From assembly GCA_014898415.1 (NCBI GenBank), contig RCTD01000002.1, positions 2,728,001-2,792,000 of the forward strand: a stretch of 64,000 bases of DNA. Reading direction: 5' to 3'. The notes under the pieces were generated by a model. That model did no database searches. It had not been told where the DNA came from and saw only the letters and a list, made by a program, of their open reading frames with translations. The translations under genes were made by a program, and so were the position numbers. Origin of the DNA: Stromatinia cepivora (lineage: Eukaryota > Ascomycota > Leotiomycetes > Helotiales > Sclerotiniaceae). This document shows, piece by piece, positions 46,679 to 57,662 of the stretch (positions within the stretch are counted from its first letter, which is position 1; each line of letters starts with the position of its first letter).

Positions 46679-46683
46679 GAAGT

Positions 46684-46754
46684 TGTCACGGGAAATGATT
46701 ACTACATCAACCCAATTAACCATTCGTCAGAGTGGCGTCACTTTTAGTGTGATA
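46684..46754 (+). repeat. 5' LTR of the TRIM
   Basis: This 71-bp repeat is paired with 47057-47128. It lacks one A (CGTCAGAGTGG against CGTCAAGAGTGG) and ends GATA instead of GACA. Confidence 0.93.
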
Positions 46755-46767
46755 GTTATGAGCCCGG
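46755..46767 (+). other. Primer binding site of the TRIM
   Basis: GTTATGAGCCCGG directly follows the 5' LTR. It is the same half-tRNA-iMet site as in element I, so the TRIM is tied to copia-type machinery. Confidence 0.85.
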
Positions 46768-46824
46768 TAGCGTTTATGGCGCAATGGTATCATTTCTCAT
46801 TCGTGCTCATATTCATTTGAGCAT

Positions 46825-46904
46825 CCAATGAATTCACTCTCGATTAATCAACCAATCAGGGTTTCCAGAATTCATTGGGCCCTTTTCTCGCTATTCAGCC
46901 AATC
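46825..46904. promoter_or_regulatory. Cluster of four CCAAT boxes inside the TRIM
   Basis: CCAAT occurs at 46825-46829, 46852-46856, 46874-46878 (as ATTGG) and 46900-46904, spaced 18-27 bp apart, within otherwise gene-free internal DNA. CCAAT boxes bind the HAP/NF-Y complex in fungi. The spacing looks non-random, but function is inferred only. Confidence 0.4.
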
Positions 46905-47047
46905 ATCTTCCTGGTTTGAATCTATTATTATAGGACCCATACAGAATCATTATTCTATTCGGGTTAGCAACACAGAGATTACAGCAAAGGACTACATCAT
47001 CAGGTATATTCATAAAGATCACTACCTATTCCAGCTAGTCCGTAATC

Positions 47048-47056
47048 TCGGGGGTG
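47048..47056 (+). other. Polypurine tract of the TRIM
   Basis: TCGGGGGTG lies directly before the 3' LTR at 47057 and is close to the GGGGGTG tract of element I. Confidence 0.75.
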
Positions 47057-47128
47057 TGTCACGGGAAATGATTACTACATCAACCCAATTAACCATTCGT
47101 CAAGAGTGGCGTCACTTTTAGTGTGACA
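47057..47128 (+). repeat. 3' LTR of the TRIM
   Basis: A 72-bp LTR ending TTTTAGTGTGACA, followed by the GAAGT duplication. Confidence 0.93.
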
Positions 47129-47420
47129 GAAGTCTATTACGAAATATCCAGTTAAATGTTTAAGAAAAGCTAAAGATGAAAAGGATAATAAAAATACTTT
47201 TTAGGAATTTGAAATTTCTATCGAATTTGATAAAAAGATAACAAAAATAAATTTGAATCAATAAAAATCTAAAGTATATTGTTTTTTTAAAACAATCTTA
47301 AAAATTACTTACCACCTTAATTTACTAATACTTTAATTGACTTTCCCTAATCTAATTGTTTTTTGATCTTTTTGGTTTTTACTTTTTATAATTATCCTGA
47401 AGCTAAATAGAATATATATT

Positions 47421-47438
47421 CCGGAGAAGGGAAGGGTA
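47421..47438 (+). other. Polypurine tract of gypsy J
   Basis: CCGGAGAAGGGAAGGGTA lies immediately before the 3' LTR. It is a long purine run in otherwise AT-rich DNA and fixes both strand and end of J. Confidence 0.8.
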
Positions 47439-47727
47439 TAAGAAAATTAGGATATCAAGATCTAATATATAACTAATTCGTAATCATATAGTCATATGAT
47501 TTTTTATAGTTAAATATAAGAGAAAACTCTGCTCTCCTTTCCTTGAAAGAAATCAATCGTTTTCCATTAATCTTTTTGTACCCCATTTATATATAATCCA
47601 AACCATTATTTAAATCTACTAGTTTTACTATTTGAAACCTTTACAATATAATCTGATCAATTCCAATTCCCATTTCCCCTCACAGCGTGCTATCGGGACG
47701 CACGTATCTTGACCTACCTCTTTCACA
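47439..47727 (+). repeat. 3' LTR of gypsy J
   Basis: This 289-bp partner of 19608-19896 ends CTACCTCTTTCACA. The last 100 bp (with ACAGCGTGCTATCGGGACGC) are nearly unmutated, in contrast to the 5' copy. Confidence 0.85.
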
Positions 47728-47948
47728 ATATAATAAATAATCTATATTAAATAATAATCTATATAAAATATAAATAATTTTGTAGTATATTTTGATAATT
47801 TGAAAGAAGAAATCGAATCTCAAATAAAAAGTATTCGGAGAGAATATCTTTTAATAAATCTATTTCCTTATATTGTAAAAAGAATTTCGGAATTATTCTA
47901 ATAATCCGAAAATAGAAACAAATTAATTAAATAAATATATTATTTAGA

Positions 47949-48257
47949 TATCACGGGATAGTATGATTACAGAGCACTTTCAAGGATCGGGGAATAGGTG
48001 GTACACGTGATTGGTAGAGTAAAAGAATTGAATGACTTGCCCTTGATTATATGAATCAAGAACTGTATATATAGAACAAATGAATGGTTATCTAGCCGAT
48101 ATACACTTTAATTAAACTAGATCTTTGTTTATTAGGATATCAGGATCACCTTATCAATTGGTAGATTGGTAAGGGCTAGTAGATCCTTCATTCCGATTGG
48201 AAAGCATACGCTTTGATCCTTCATAAGATACAGGGGATCACAGGGCTTTCCGTGACA
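47949..48257 (-). repeat. Solo LTR of the E family, minus orientation
   Basis: This 309-bp copy is in reverse orientation (TATCACGGGATAGTATG... to ...GGCTTTCCGTGACA). No primer site or polypurine tract adjoins it. The flanking 5-mers (TTAGA and AATAT) do not match, so it may come from recombination between two elements or a later rearrangement. The gap 47731-47948 before it holds no gene. Confidence 0.85.
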
Positions 48258-50544
48258 AATATTCTTCGAATTAATTATCTTATCGATCAATATTTTATTA
48301 AATTAATCGATTGATCTTTTGTTTGCAAAAGGATAATTAAATAAGGAGGAGATTATTTGAATAAAAAATGGTATAAGGTTTTTTTTTAGGTTATTCGAGA
48401 TATTGATTGAAGCAATCACATTTCGTTCGAATTTCTGATAATCAAAGTCTATTTAAAATAATATTATAATTCCCTAATTCAATAATAAAGAAAGGGATAA
48501 AAGATTATTTATAATTATCGATTATTAAATTAAAGAATATGAAATAGGTAATAATATAACTTTGTATATCATTATACTCTTTAATTTCAATTGAAATTTC
48601 AAATAATATAATTCTTGATTTAAATATAAAAAATAAATAAATAAGAAGTATAATATTAATAAAAACAAATTTATTTGTTTCAGAATCAATGAATGCTCTT
48701 AATCGATAAATATAATTATTTTTCGAAAGATTATAGAAAAGAATAAATGCTTCTTTTTTTATATGTTTGATTAAATTAAGAAATCTTATATCCTGTATAA
48801 TATTTAAAATGGAAACAGAATCTAAATATTTGATTTTAAATATTTTTCTTTTTCTAAATAGATATTCTATATAATTTCAATTATAACTTTTAAATTCAAA
48901 TCTTCTTCAGTATCCCGATATTCTTCGAATTCTTTTGTTTCTTTTTATACTATCTTAATCTTATTAAAATTATCGATATAAGGCATTGATATATATATTG
49001 CTTTAAAAGAAAAAGAGAACAATAAACATTTGAAGTTTGAATAATTATTGGATATAATAAAGCCGATATATCCGGAAAAGATATTCCAAAGTAAAATGGT
49101 TTCGTAAATATAAAGATTCCAAAATTGAAGTTATTAAAACTCCAAAAGGATTATAAGGGATTCATAATAATCATTAATTTGCAAATAATTACAAAGATTT
49201 TTTATTCAATAAAATATCGATTTCGTTTTTGTAATAAAACTTTATTTTAATTTATTTTAATAAATATATTCATAAATTCTTTTATAATTTTGTAATCCTT
49301 AATAAATATTATTATTGTTTGTAAAAGAAAATCAGAAATCTTTTATTCGAGATCTTTAAATAGAATTTTATTATTGATAATTTTTATTTAAATAATAAAT
49401 AATCTAAACTTTTTATATTATTTTAGGAAATTGCTATATCGAATTGTATTAAATATAATCTATATTTTATATTGAAAGCGAATATTATCGATTTCAATTA
49501 GATTCTGATAGATTGCTATAAATTGTTTGATTAATTCGAGTATTATAAATCAGGATATTTGTATATAAAGAGTATAACAATATATTTGTATTTTCGATTC
49601 GGTTTAATCGATTATATATATACAATATTATATTTCATTCTTAAATGATATAGTATATAATTCGAATTGTTTTATAATTAATAATTATTATAAACTAACT
49701 TTAGATTCAATATTATTGTTAAATTTAGTAATAAGATTTATAGATTTTGATGTATATATATCTTATTGTGAATTGTAATTGGTATAGAAATGCGATCTTA
49801 ATCAATTACGTTGATTTCTTGAATAAAGGGATCCCTGATTATTAAATGGATTGTTATTTCCTAAAGGGAAAGAAAAACCATCAAAGAGCCCTGGGTGATC
49901 AGATCATCTAATTAAAGTTTTCTTTCTTTGATTTCGGGATCTTCGAATTTGTTTAAATGAAGGTTTTTGGATTTCGATTGAAAAAATAAAGAGAGTCCTA
50001 GGTATTGTTGTTGATCTGGATATTTGCATAAATATCATTTAGGGCTCAAAAGGAGGTTGTATTATTGTAAAATTTATCGTCATTATAACTTTCAATCATC
50101 GATTCTCCTTTTTCAAATTTATAATTATTGTATAGAGATTTTGTAATTGTAAGAATAATTTGAAAGGAACAACTGAATTGTTAGAAGTATCAACTTTATA
50201 TATTGAAATCTTCTTTTATTAGTCTTCTTTTTTCTAATAATAATATTATCTAATCCTGTATTTATATTTTCTTTGAAAAATTATTAAAATAATTGAAAAG
50301 AAGAAAAGAATTCTTTAGAATATATTTTCAAAGATTCGGAATGTATAGAAAAAGGAGTTCGTTATATTATAAAAGTAATAATATACTTCTAAAGATATTT
50401 ACATCTTTATCGATTAGATCAGAATAGATCTTTTTCTTTTAAATATAATATTCATAAAAGTTCATTTAAAAAGGTATTATTAAAATGAAATATTATTTGG
50501 AAGATTATCAAATGACTGGATGCTTGTAAATAAATTGTAAATAA
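48258..50544. other. Unassigned AT-rich stretch, 2.3 kb
   Basis: No frame over 60 codons and no repeat shared with the other elements that I could recognise. Around 49100-49180 one plus frame reads KLLKLQKDYKGFIIIINLQI, and TTCCTAAAGGGAAAGAAAAA near 49857 is purine-rich. It may be another RIP-destroyed element or old non-repeat DNA; I cannot decide. Confidence 0.3.
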
Positions 50545-50826
50545 TGTAACGCACAAAAATTATAATAAAACTAAATAAACAGGGTCAATTATTCTCTTTA
50601 GAATTTATAATTGAAGAACTATAATTCATAAAAAACAACTAAATATATATACATAAATATCTATTTGTAGACTGCGGAATTATACATATACATTATTAGG
50701 GTTACCATTTTACCATATTAAATTATATAATTTATAATATATATATATAAATGATCAGCTCATAAATTGATATGGGAGATAAGAGGTATCACGTGGTTAG
50801 CCTCCTATGGTTCACGATTCGTGACA
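50545..50826 (-). repeat. LTR of the H family, apparently solo
   Basis: This 282-bp sequence matches 62091-62372, starting TGTAACGCAC and ending CACGATTCGTGACA in plus order. In H, the polypurine tract shows that the element reads on the minus strand. The flanks (AATAA and GCTAT) do not match as a target duplication and no internal sequence adjoins it. The last 45 bp are unmutated. Confidence 0.82.
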
Positions 50827-51388
50827 GCTATAAAATTTTTCATTATTCTTTTTTAATTAGGAGAACCTCTTTCTTTTGAATCCAATAAAGAGTAATATCA
50901 GAATGATAATAAATTATTGATTATATATTAGAGTTTAGTAAATATAGAGATTTTGTAAAGTTTTTTAATCAATCGATGGTAGATTATTGATTATATATTT
51001 GTTTTTAATAATAAAACTGTTTTCTTATAAAGATTCCTAATTTTATTAGTAATATTCTTTTAATAATTATAATAGAGTCTTCTCTTTAGGACTTCACTTT
51101 TGAGAAACTGATGAATTACTGATTTATTTGTAATTACGGAAAGTTGTTAATCAATAAAACAATTATAATATATAATGATTTTTGTATAACAAATAAAGAG
51201 ATAAATAATAATAATAACAATAACAAAAATATATATAGTTTACTTTTTGAAAATTATATAAATCTATCGGAATTTTATTTTCAAATCTTTATACTTCTTT
51301 GTTACAATGGTAATATTATATTTTAAAACTTTTATTATTTTCTTTATTATATTTTAATCTTTTTCTGAATTGATAATATATTCAATTC
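50827..51388. other. Unassigned AT-rich stretch left of copia D
   Basis: No gene recognised. The 60-codon frame 51144-51326 is asparagine-rich low complexity. It does not match the E-family fragment found on the other side of copia D. Confidence 0.35.
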
Positions 51389-51554
51389 TGTTAACTTTTG
51401 GTGCAGGAAGTAGTAGTATTATTGATTATATAGGTTGAACTAAGGATTTATTATTCTAATAGGAATAGAATTGAGGTTATCCCTAAATATAGTTTATACA
51501 CCATTGTGATCACATAATCTTAATTCTAATCTTATAACAACTTCATTTCCAATA
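51389..51554 (-). repeat. 3' LTR of copia D
   Basis: A 166-bp family 1 LTR. The first 80 bp in plus order (TGTTAACTTTTGGTGCAGG) are clean and the rest is mutated. It is followed by AATAAAGGAG on the minus strand (polypurine tract, about 51555-51565). Confidence 0.9.
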
Positions 51555-51589
51555 CTCCTTTATTAAGGATATCCTATTCGATCCTTTTA

Positions 51590-54500
51590 GATTACTAATC
51601 CTAATATTTTTTTGAATTTTTCGAAAGCAATCCTTGTATAAAACTTTGTTATTCTATTGATAATTATATTATATATATTAATATAACTAATAGTAATTTT
51701 TTTCTTTTCTGTTAAATTTTTAATAAAATAATAATTGATATTTATATATTTGAATTATTTATATAAATATAGATTTTTGGTTAAAATTAAAATGTTTTAA
51801 TTATTATCAAATATTTAAATTGTATCTTTATTCTTTCTAATATAATTTGATCTAAATAAATCTTTGAGTATTTGTATAATCTATCTTTCTTATTTAATGA
51901 ATATTATTATCGTAATATATTCTGATTCTGTATTAGAGATAGTTATAGATATTTGTTTTTTGTTAGTTTATAATATAAAACCTTTATAGAATATTACAAT
52001 TCCCTTTGAAACATTTTTCCGGTTATATTTGTTATTAATTCAATCTGTATTTATATATATTTTTATTATATTATCAAATATATTGTATTCTTTGTAGATA
52101 TCAGATTATACTCTTTTTGATCCGAATTATAATTTCTATTTGATTATTAATCGTAGATATTGTATCAGATTCTTCAAAGTTATAATATAATGTTTTATTG
52201 GTTTTGTTATAAATTGTAAAAATCTTTTGATTAAGAATACTATATTTAATCAAATATATATTATTAAATGGATTATATTTTCTATTCGTTATTAATATTT
52301 GTCTATATCTATTACTTCATTATTATTAGTTGTTAACCGAAAATAGATATAATTCATTATTAGCAATTTCTTGGCTTGATATTGTTTATATATAATATTA
52401 TATTTGGTTAATATAGTATCGAAATATTCTTCTTGATCTATAATTAATATATATACTTTTCTATTATGAATAATCCTAATATTTAGGATCTTATTAATCT
52501 CCTCTAAATTCTTAATATTAAAATAGATTGATAGCTTTTTATCGAATTAAATGATTTGTAATAATGTATATGATACAATAATGATATTATCGATATATAC
52601 TAATAATATTATATTATAGTCTTTGAATATATATAAATATAGGTTTGCCAAACTTTATATAAAGTTTATATCTAAAAATTCTTTTTTCAATAGTAAACTC
52701 CAATTCTTTTCAATTTGCTTCAAATTATATAAATTTTGTAAGATTTATAGTATATATCCCTTTTCGATTTTGATACCTTGAAATAATTCGAAATAGATCT
52801 CTTCCTTTAAATATGATTTAGTAAAGGCGTTTTTGATATCGAAATATAAATATTCCAAATTTTCCTTTACGACAATAATTAGGAATAGTTTAAATATATT
52901 TAGTTTCATTATTGATACAAATATTTCATTATAATCTTTTCCTAATACCTAATTAAACCCTCGAACCATTAATCTTACCTTGAATCGTTTTACCTTATTA
53001 TCCTTTATCTTAACTATAAATATCTATTTCATTAAAACCAGATTATTTTCTTTAGAAAATATATATTCTTTCCAAATATTATTTTGAACCAAAGATATGA
53101 TTTCCTTTTGAATAACTTCCTTCCATTTTTCAGAGTATTTTCGATCCAATATTACTTTTTTATAAGTTTTTAGTATTTTGATTTTCAGAACTTTTTCAAT
53201 CGGATATACTATACTTTCTATATTATTTGTATTTATCAACGAAATTATAAAATCTAAAACAATTTTGTTTTTAATATAAGAATTTATTTTATAAATAATT
53301 GAAATTATAATTATAATATATTCTACACTTTTTTGAGTTTTGGCTGTATAAATATTATAATTAATGCTTTTATCATTTTGCTTTTTTATTTTTTTTCAGG
53401 ATTTTGTTCTATATTTCTTTTCCATTTTTGTATTAGATATTTTGGAGGTTTGTTTTTAAGGTTTATTATATCCTCTTATTCAATCTCAAATAATTATAGA
53501 TTTATTTCGCTTTCTGATTCTATTAAAATGGATTTATTAATAAAATTTAAAACGATTTTAAATTTTGCTTCCAATATAGATTCAGGATCTGCAAAAATTG
53601 ATTTTTGAATTAAAACCTTTAGAGTGATGGATTCGATATCTGAAGTATTCTTGAAAAAAGATTCTTAATTTGTTTTCTGGATATTATTATTTTCATCTTT
53701 ATTGTATATTAATATTAATATATCTAATTTATCTAATTTCAATTCGACAATTAGAATACTTAATACAATTATTGAATTCGATATAATATCTACTGGAAAG
53801 AATATATGGAACGAAGATGATACAAATATCATATTTGGTATTGAAAATGAAGAAGATGCTTTATTTGTTGTTGATCTATTATAAAGGTTTTGATCTGATT
53901 TTATATTCTTTGTTCTTTATGGATTTGATTTATAATTTCTTAATTTAAAATCCAAATCTCTTTCTTGATAAAATTCATTTATAATTATTCTATTTAATCG
54001 AAATATATAATCTAATTTTAAAGAATACATTTTGATATATTTATTCATAACTTTTAAATATCCTAAAAATACATCAACTCTCAAAATGTCCCGCAATTTG
54101 TTATATCCTTGCCCTTTCAGAATAATCTTGAGATTAATATAAATATAACATTTGCTTCTTCAAACTTTGTATATCTTTATATCTAATATTATATTTGTAA
54201 AAGCTTTTATAAGGGATCAATCTATTCCATTTATATTAGGATCAATATTAATACGATTCTTAATATAAACATTATATTTTATAACTTCATTCCAAAACTC
54301 TAATAGTAATCCAGCTTTTTTTAATATTACTTTTATATCTATTTCTACAATCCTTATATTCTATTTTACAGATTTGTTTTAATATAAAGAAACAATTATT
54401 ATAATTTCAAATTATATATTTAATAATTATTTATAAATAGTTTATAGAAGTTCCAGTATATTATCAATTCTGATTATAATAATCTTTTCTTTAATAATTA

Positions 54501-56460
54501 ATTCTATCTTTTTTTTCCAAATTTTTAATATTTGAATTGTATTATCTTTTTATTTAAATAATATAATTCAATTTACTTTTGTATAATTATCGATAATCAA
54601 TATAAAATAATAATTCTTTCGAATCGATTTTGGGAATAATCCTACAATATCGAAATGTATAAATTTGAATTTCTTTGATTTATATAGATTCAATTGTCTT
54701 GGGATATAATTGATTATTTTAATGAATATATATATTTTATAAATATTTAATTCAATTGGAACCTTTATTAACTTAATTATATTGAATATTTTGTATAGAT
54801 TCTTAATTTTATTTGAATCTAGATAATTGAATCTTTGATATTATAATAAATATTTCTTTTTCTCCTTGAATATTAATTCGTTATCGATATCTTTAATACT
54901 ATCGATTATTTCTGAAGAAAAACCTTTTTCCTAATCATTTTGATATATATTCGAATAAAAAGCTGTATCCTCGTATCCTTTAATCATATATGAAACCATA
55001 TATATTCTGTTTTGTATTTTAATATAAATGACTTTCTTATTATCCTTTTTGAAATATATATAATGAAAATTGAATTCCTTTTACAACCTTATTTCACAGA
55101 TCCTTTTTCCTGATAATAAATTTACTCCTAACTCTAATATATATAATATATTTGAAAATAGTATCTTAAAACCATTTTCATATATTATATCCATTAAACC
55201 TTAATAGCAATAATATATCATTCTTTTACTAATCTTTATCCTTTATTTAGAAATAGAATTTATTGATCTGAATAATAAAGGTTGATTAAATATATATAAA
55301 GAAATACCTATATTGATATACTATTTATTAAAAGAAACTTTATTAATAATTTCCTTTATCAAATTGTAATCTTTCTTTATTATATTCTTAATATCAGAAT
55401 TTGATTTAGAGATATTGTTAATAGAATATATTTGATCTTTCTTATTGAAATAGATCTTCTTTGGATTCGGGGATCTTTTTCTTTTTTGATAATAAAGATA
55501 ATTGTAAAGGAATTTATTGATTTATATTAAATATGGATAATCTTATATATAATAATCTTTCTTTTGATATAAATTATAAATATTATTTGGGGTCTCAAAA
55601 TCTGATTCTTAATATCGAAAAGTATATCTAGATCTTTTTGCAATTTATATTTGCTTTGATTTATCTTTAAAACGAAGTTCCTTAACTTACAAATACTTGA
55701 TTTTATTATTGATACTAAAGCTGATTTGGATATCCAATATATCCATTACTCCTTAATAATCGATTAGAAAATTATATATTAAAATCAAAAGTAAAATAAT
55801 ATCTTGATATATTAATCGATAACTTTTATCTGTAATCCTTAATTTTCTTTTATATTCTTTTAGTTTATTCTAGATTTTGATAATGATTATATCGGGATGA
55901 ATATCGGATTGAAATTTGAAGTTCTGGATCATTGTTATATATATATTAGTTGTAACTATATTAACTCTGGTATATTTTGATTTAAGGTATCTCCAAAATG
56001 TATATATTATTAAATATTTATTGGTAAAGGCTTCATTGTTATCATTGAATGTTATGCAAATATATAATAATGTATTCGCTTTGTCCTTTAAATATTCCGA
56101 TTTCAACTCGATATTGTAATATATATGACCATTGATTTTGTAGATAGATATTGTATTGGATCCTGTAATCTATGTATATTCATTTAATATTTGATTAATT
56201 GTATAAAACCATTCTTTCCTTTTCAATTATATCTTTATTTATCTGAACCATTGTTCATAATTATTTTGATCAAACTTCGAAGAATTGTTTGATTCTGATA
56301 TTGTAAAGGTTTTTTGTTATTTGATAAATATCGAAGATAGTCTTTAGGTTTTTAAAACAATCTTAAAAAATATATAATAAATAAATTTGGGATAATAAAG
56401 AAATATAAAAATAAAATAATAAAAAAAATTCGTAAAATTATATTATAATATATTTTCTTG
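51590..56460 (-). pseudogene. gag-pol of copia D, degraded
   Basis: Minus-strand pieces in copia order. The gag frame (55870-56106, 78 codons) is homologous to 6915-7217 of A. The integrase core lies around 54460-54700. The RT entry (53024-53239, 71 codons) reads YKKVILDRKYSEKWKEVIQK and continues NNIWKEYIF, and just left of it a frame reads YFDIKNAFTKSYLKEEIYF, the copia RT block. RNase H ends near 51620-51760. The plus frames 53333-53608, 53702-53884 and 55916-56119 are shadows. Confidence 0.82.
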
Positions 56461-56700
56461 TAATTATATAAACTTGCTTTTCACTTTTGCTATAATTCTA
56501 TATCGGTATTGTATAGATTGTTCTCCGTTTTGGCCTATAATATTATAAATTATAAATTATATTACTATATTTCAATTCTATTTCAATAATATTATATAAA
56601 AACTCTGATTTTCATTTTATTTCATTTTTACTAACTATACTAATCCTTTCTCAATTTGCTTTATTTTCTAATCATTATTGTATAATCAGATTTCATAATC

Positions 56701-56866
56701 TATTAATTTTTGATATAAGAAGTAATAATATTATTGATTATATAGATTGAATTAAGGATCTATAATTCTAATAGGAATAGAATTGAGGTTATCCCCAAAT
56801 ATGGTCTGTGCACCATTGTGATCACGTGACCTCAATTCTAATCCTATGATGGCCTCATTTCCAACA
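56701..56866 (-). repeat. 5' LTR of copia D
   Basis: A 166-bp LTR whose inner half (56701-56780) is heavily mutated (TATTAATTTTTGATATAAG) while its outer half (56785-56866) is clean (CATTGTGATCACGTGACC). Confidence 0.9.
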
Positions 56867-57354
56867 AATAAGCTTATACTTTATATTCTTTATATTAATA
56901 TATTCGATAAAATTGGGATTTATATTATTATTATAAATATCTTTTTGAATAATATTAATATCTTTATTTATAAAATATAATTGTTTTTCAATAAAAGAAT
57001 TAGTTTTTCTGGTTTCTTCAATAGAAGAATCAATTAATATTTATATATTTTCATTATATATTTTATTCTTATTATCTAAAGGATTGGATAAATTGAATAA
57101 TCTTAAATCGATTTCTTTATTCCCATTATCATCCTTCAGATCCATATTTGCCCTTAAGATCAATTTATTTATAAATAATAAATCTGAAATATATTTGGTA
57201 GATAAATTAAAGATTTTTCGATCTATGAAAATAAGTAGATAAATGAAATCGTTATAATTATCCTTGTTTTGAATAATCGTTCTGTTTATTTCGATATAAT
57301 CTTGTATATTAAAGATTCTAATGAATTATTTAAACTCTTTTGTAATATAAATAT
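56867..57354 (-). pseudogene. Inverted fragment of the copia E family (integrase end and linker)
   Basis: In reverse complement this matches E 31040-31565 and G 60670-61190, including the acidic linker text around ATGGATCTGAAGGATGATAA. It is bounded left by copia D and right by the 5' LTR of G, so it is what remains of a third E-family copy lying on the minus strand. Confidence 0.85.
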
Positions 57355-57662
57355 TGTCACGGAAAGCCCTGTGATCCCCTGTATCCTACGAAGGATCAAA
57401 GCGTATGCTTTCCAATCGGAATGAAGGATTTTCTACCCTTACCAATCTACCGATTGATAAGGTGATCCTGATATACTAATAAATAAAGATCTAATCTAAT
57501 TAAGGTATATATCGGTTAGATAATCATTCATTTGTTCTATATATATAGCTTTTGATTTATATAATCAACGGTAAATCATTTAATTCTTTCATTTTATTAA
57601 TTATATATATTATTTCTTTTTTGATCCCTGAAAGTGTTTTGTAATTATATTATTCTATAATA
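57355..57662 (+). repeat. 5' LTR of copia G
   Basis: A 308-bp LTR. The first 150 bp (TGTCACGGAAAGCCCTGTGA) are clean and the last 130 bp strongly mutated. It is followed by GTTATAAATCT, the RIP-altered initiator-tRNA primer site. Confidence 0.92.

Larger units (their letters stand above)
46684..47128 (+). mobile_element. TRIM (terminal-repeat retrotransposon in miniature)
   Basis: This 445-bp element is flanked by a perfect GAAGT duplication (46679-46683, 47129-47133). Its LTRs are 71 bp (46684-46754) and 72 bp (47057-47128), start TGTCACGGGAAATGATTACT, end GTGTGATA or GTGTGACA, and differ by one substitution and one inserted A. A primer site GTTATGAGCCCGG and a polypurine tract CTCGGGGGTG are intact. 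The internal 302 bp has no gene; the 97-codon frame 46828-47121 runs into the LTR and looks like chance. Its GC content is far above its surroundings and RIP is almost absent, so it is recent. Confidence 0.93.
19608..47727 (+). mobile_element. Gypsy J: Ty3/gypsy element with five nested insertions
   Basis: Matching LTRs of 289 bp lie at 19608-19896 and 47439-47727. The first is followed by a tRNA-like primer site, the second is preceded by a strong polypurine tract. Protease, RT, RNase H and integrase follow in gypsy order. Removing the solo LTR (20366-20666), E (26348-42812), the foldback MITE (44116-44919), the TRIM (46684-47128) and their target duplications leaves about 10.1 kb. The flanking 5-mers (TATTA and, depending on the end chosen, CAATA or ATATA) do not form a clean duplication, so the outer ends are the least certain point. 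Confidence 0.82.
51389..56866 (-). mobile_element. Copia D: second full-length copy of the copia A family
   Basis: A 5478-bp minus-strand element with 166-bp LTRs (51389-51554, 56701-56866), collinear with copia A over its whole length but independently RIP-mutated. The flanking 5-mers (AATTC left, AATAA right) do not match and the flanks differ in origin, suggesting recombination after insertion. Confidence 0.9.

Noticed and set aside
46828..47121. 97-codon open frame in the TRIM
   Set aside because: It crosses the internal region into the 3' LTR, has no family resemblance, and is explained by the TRIM's higher GC content.
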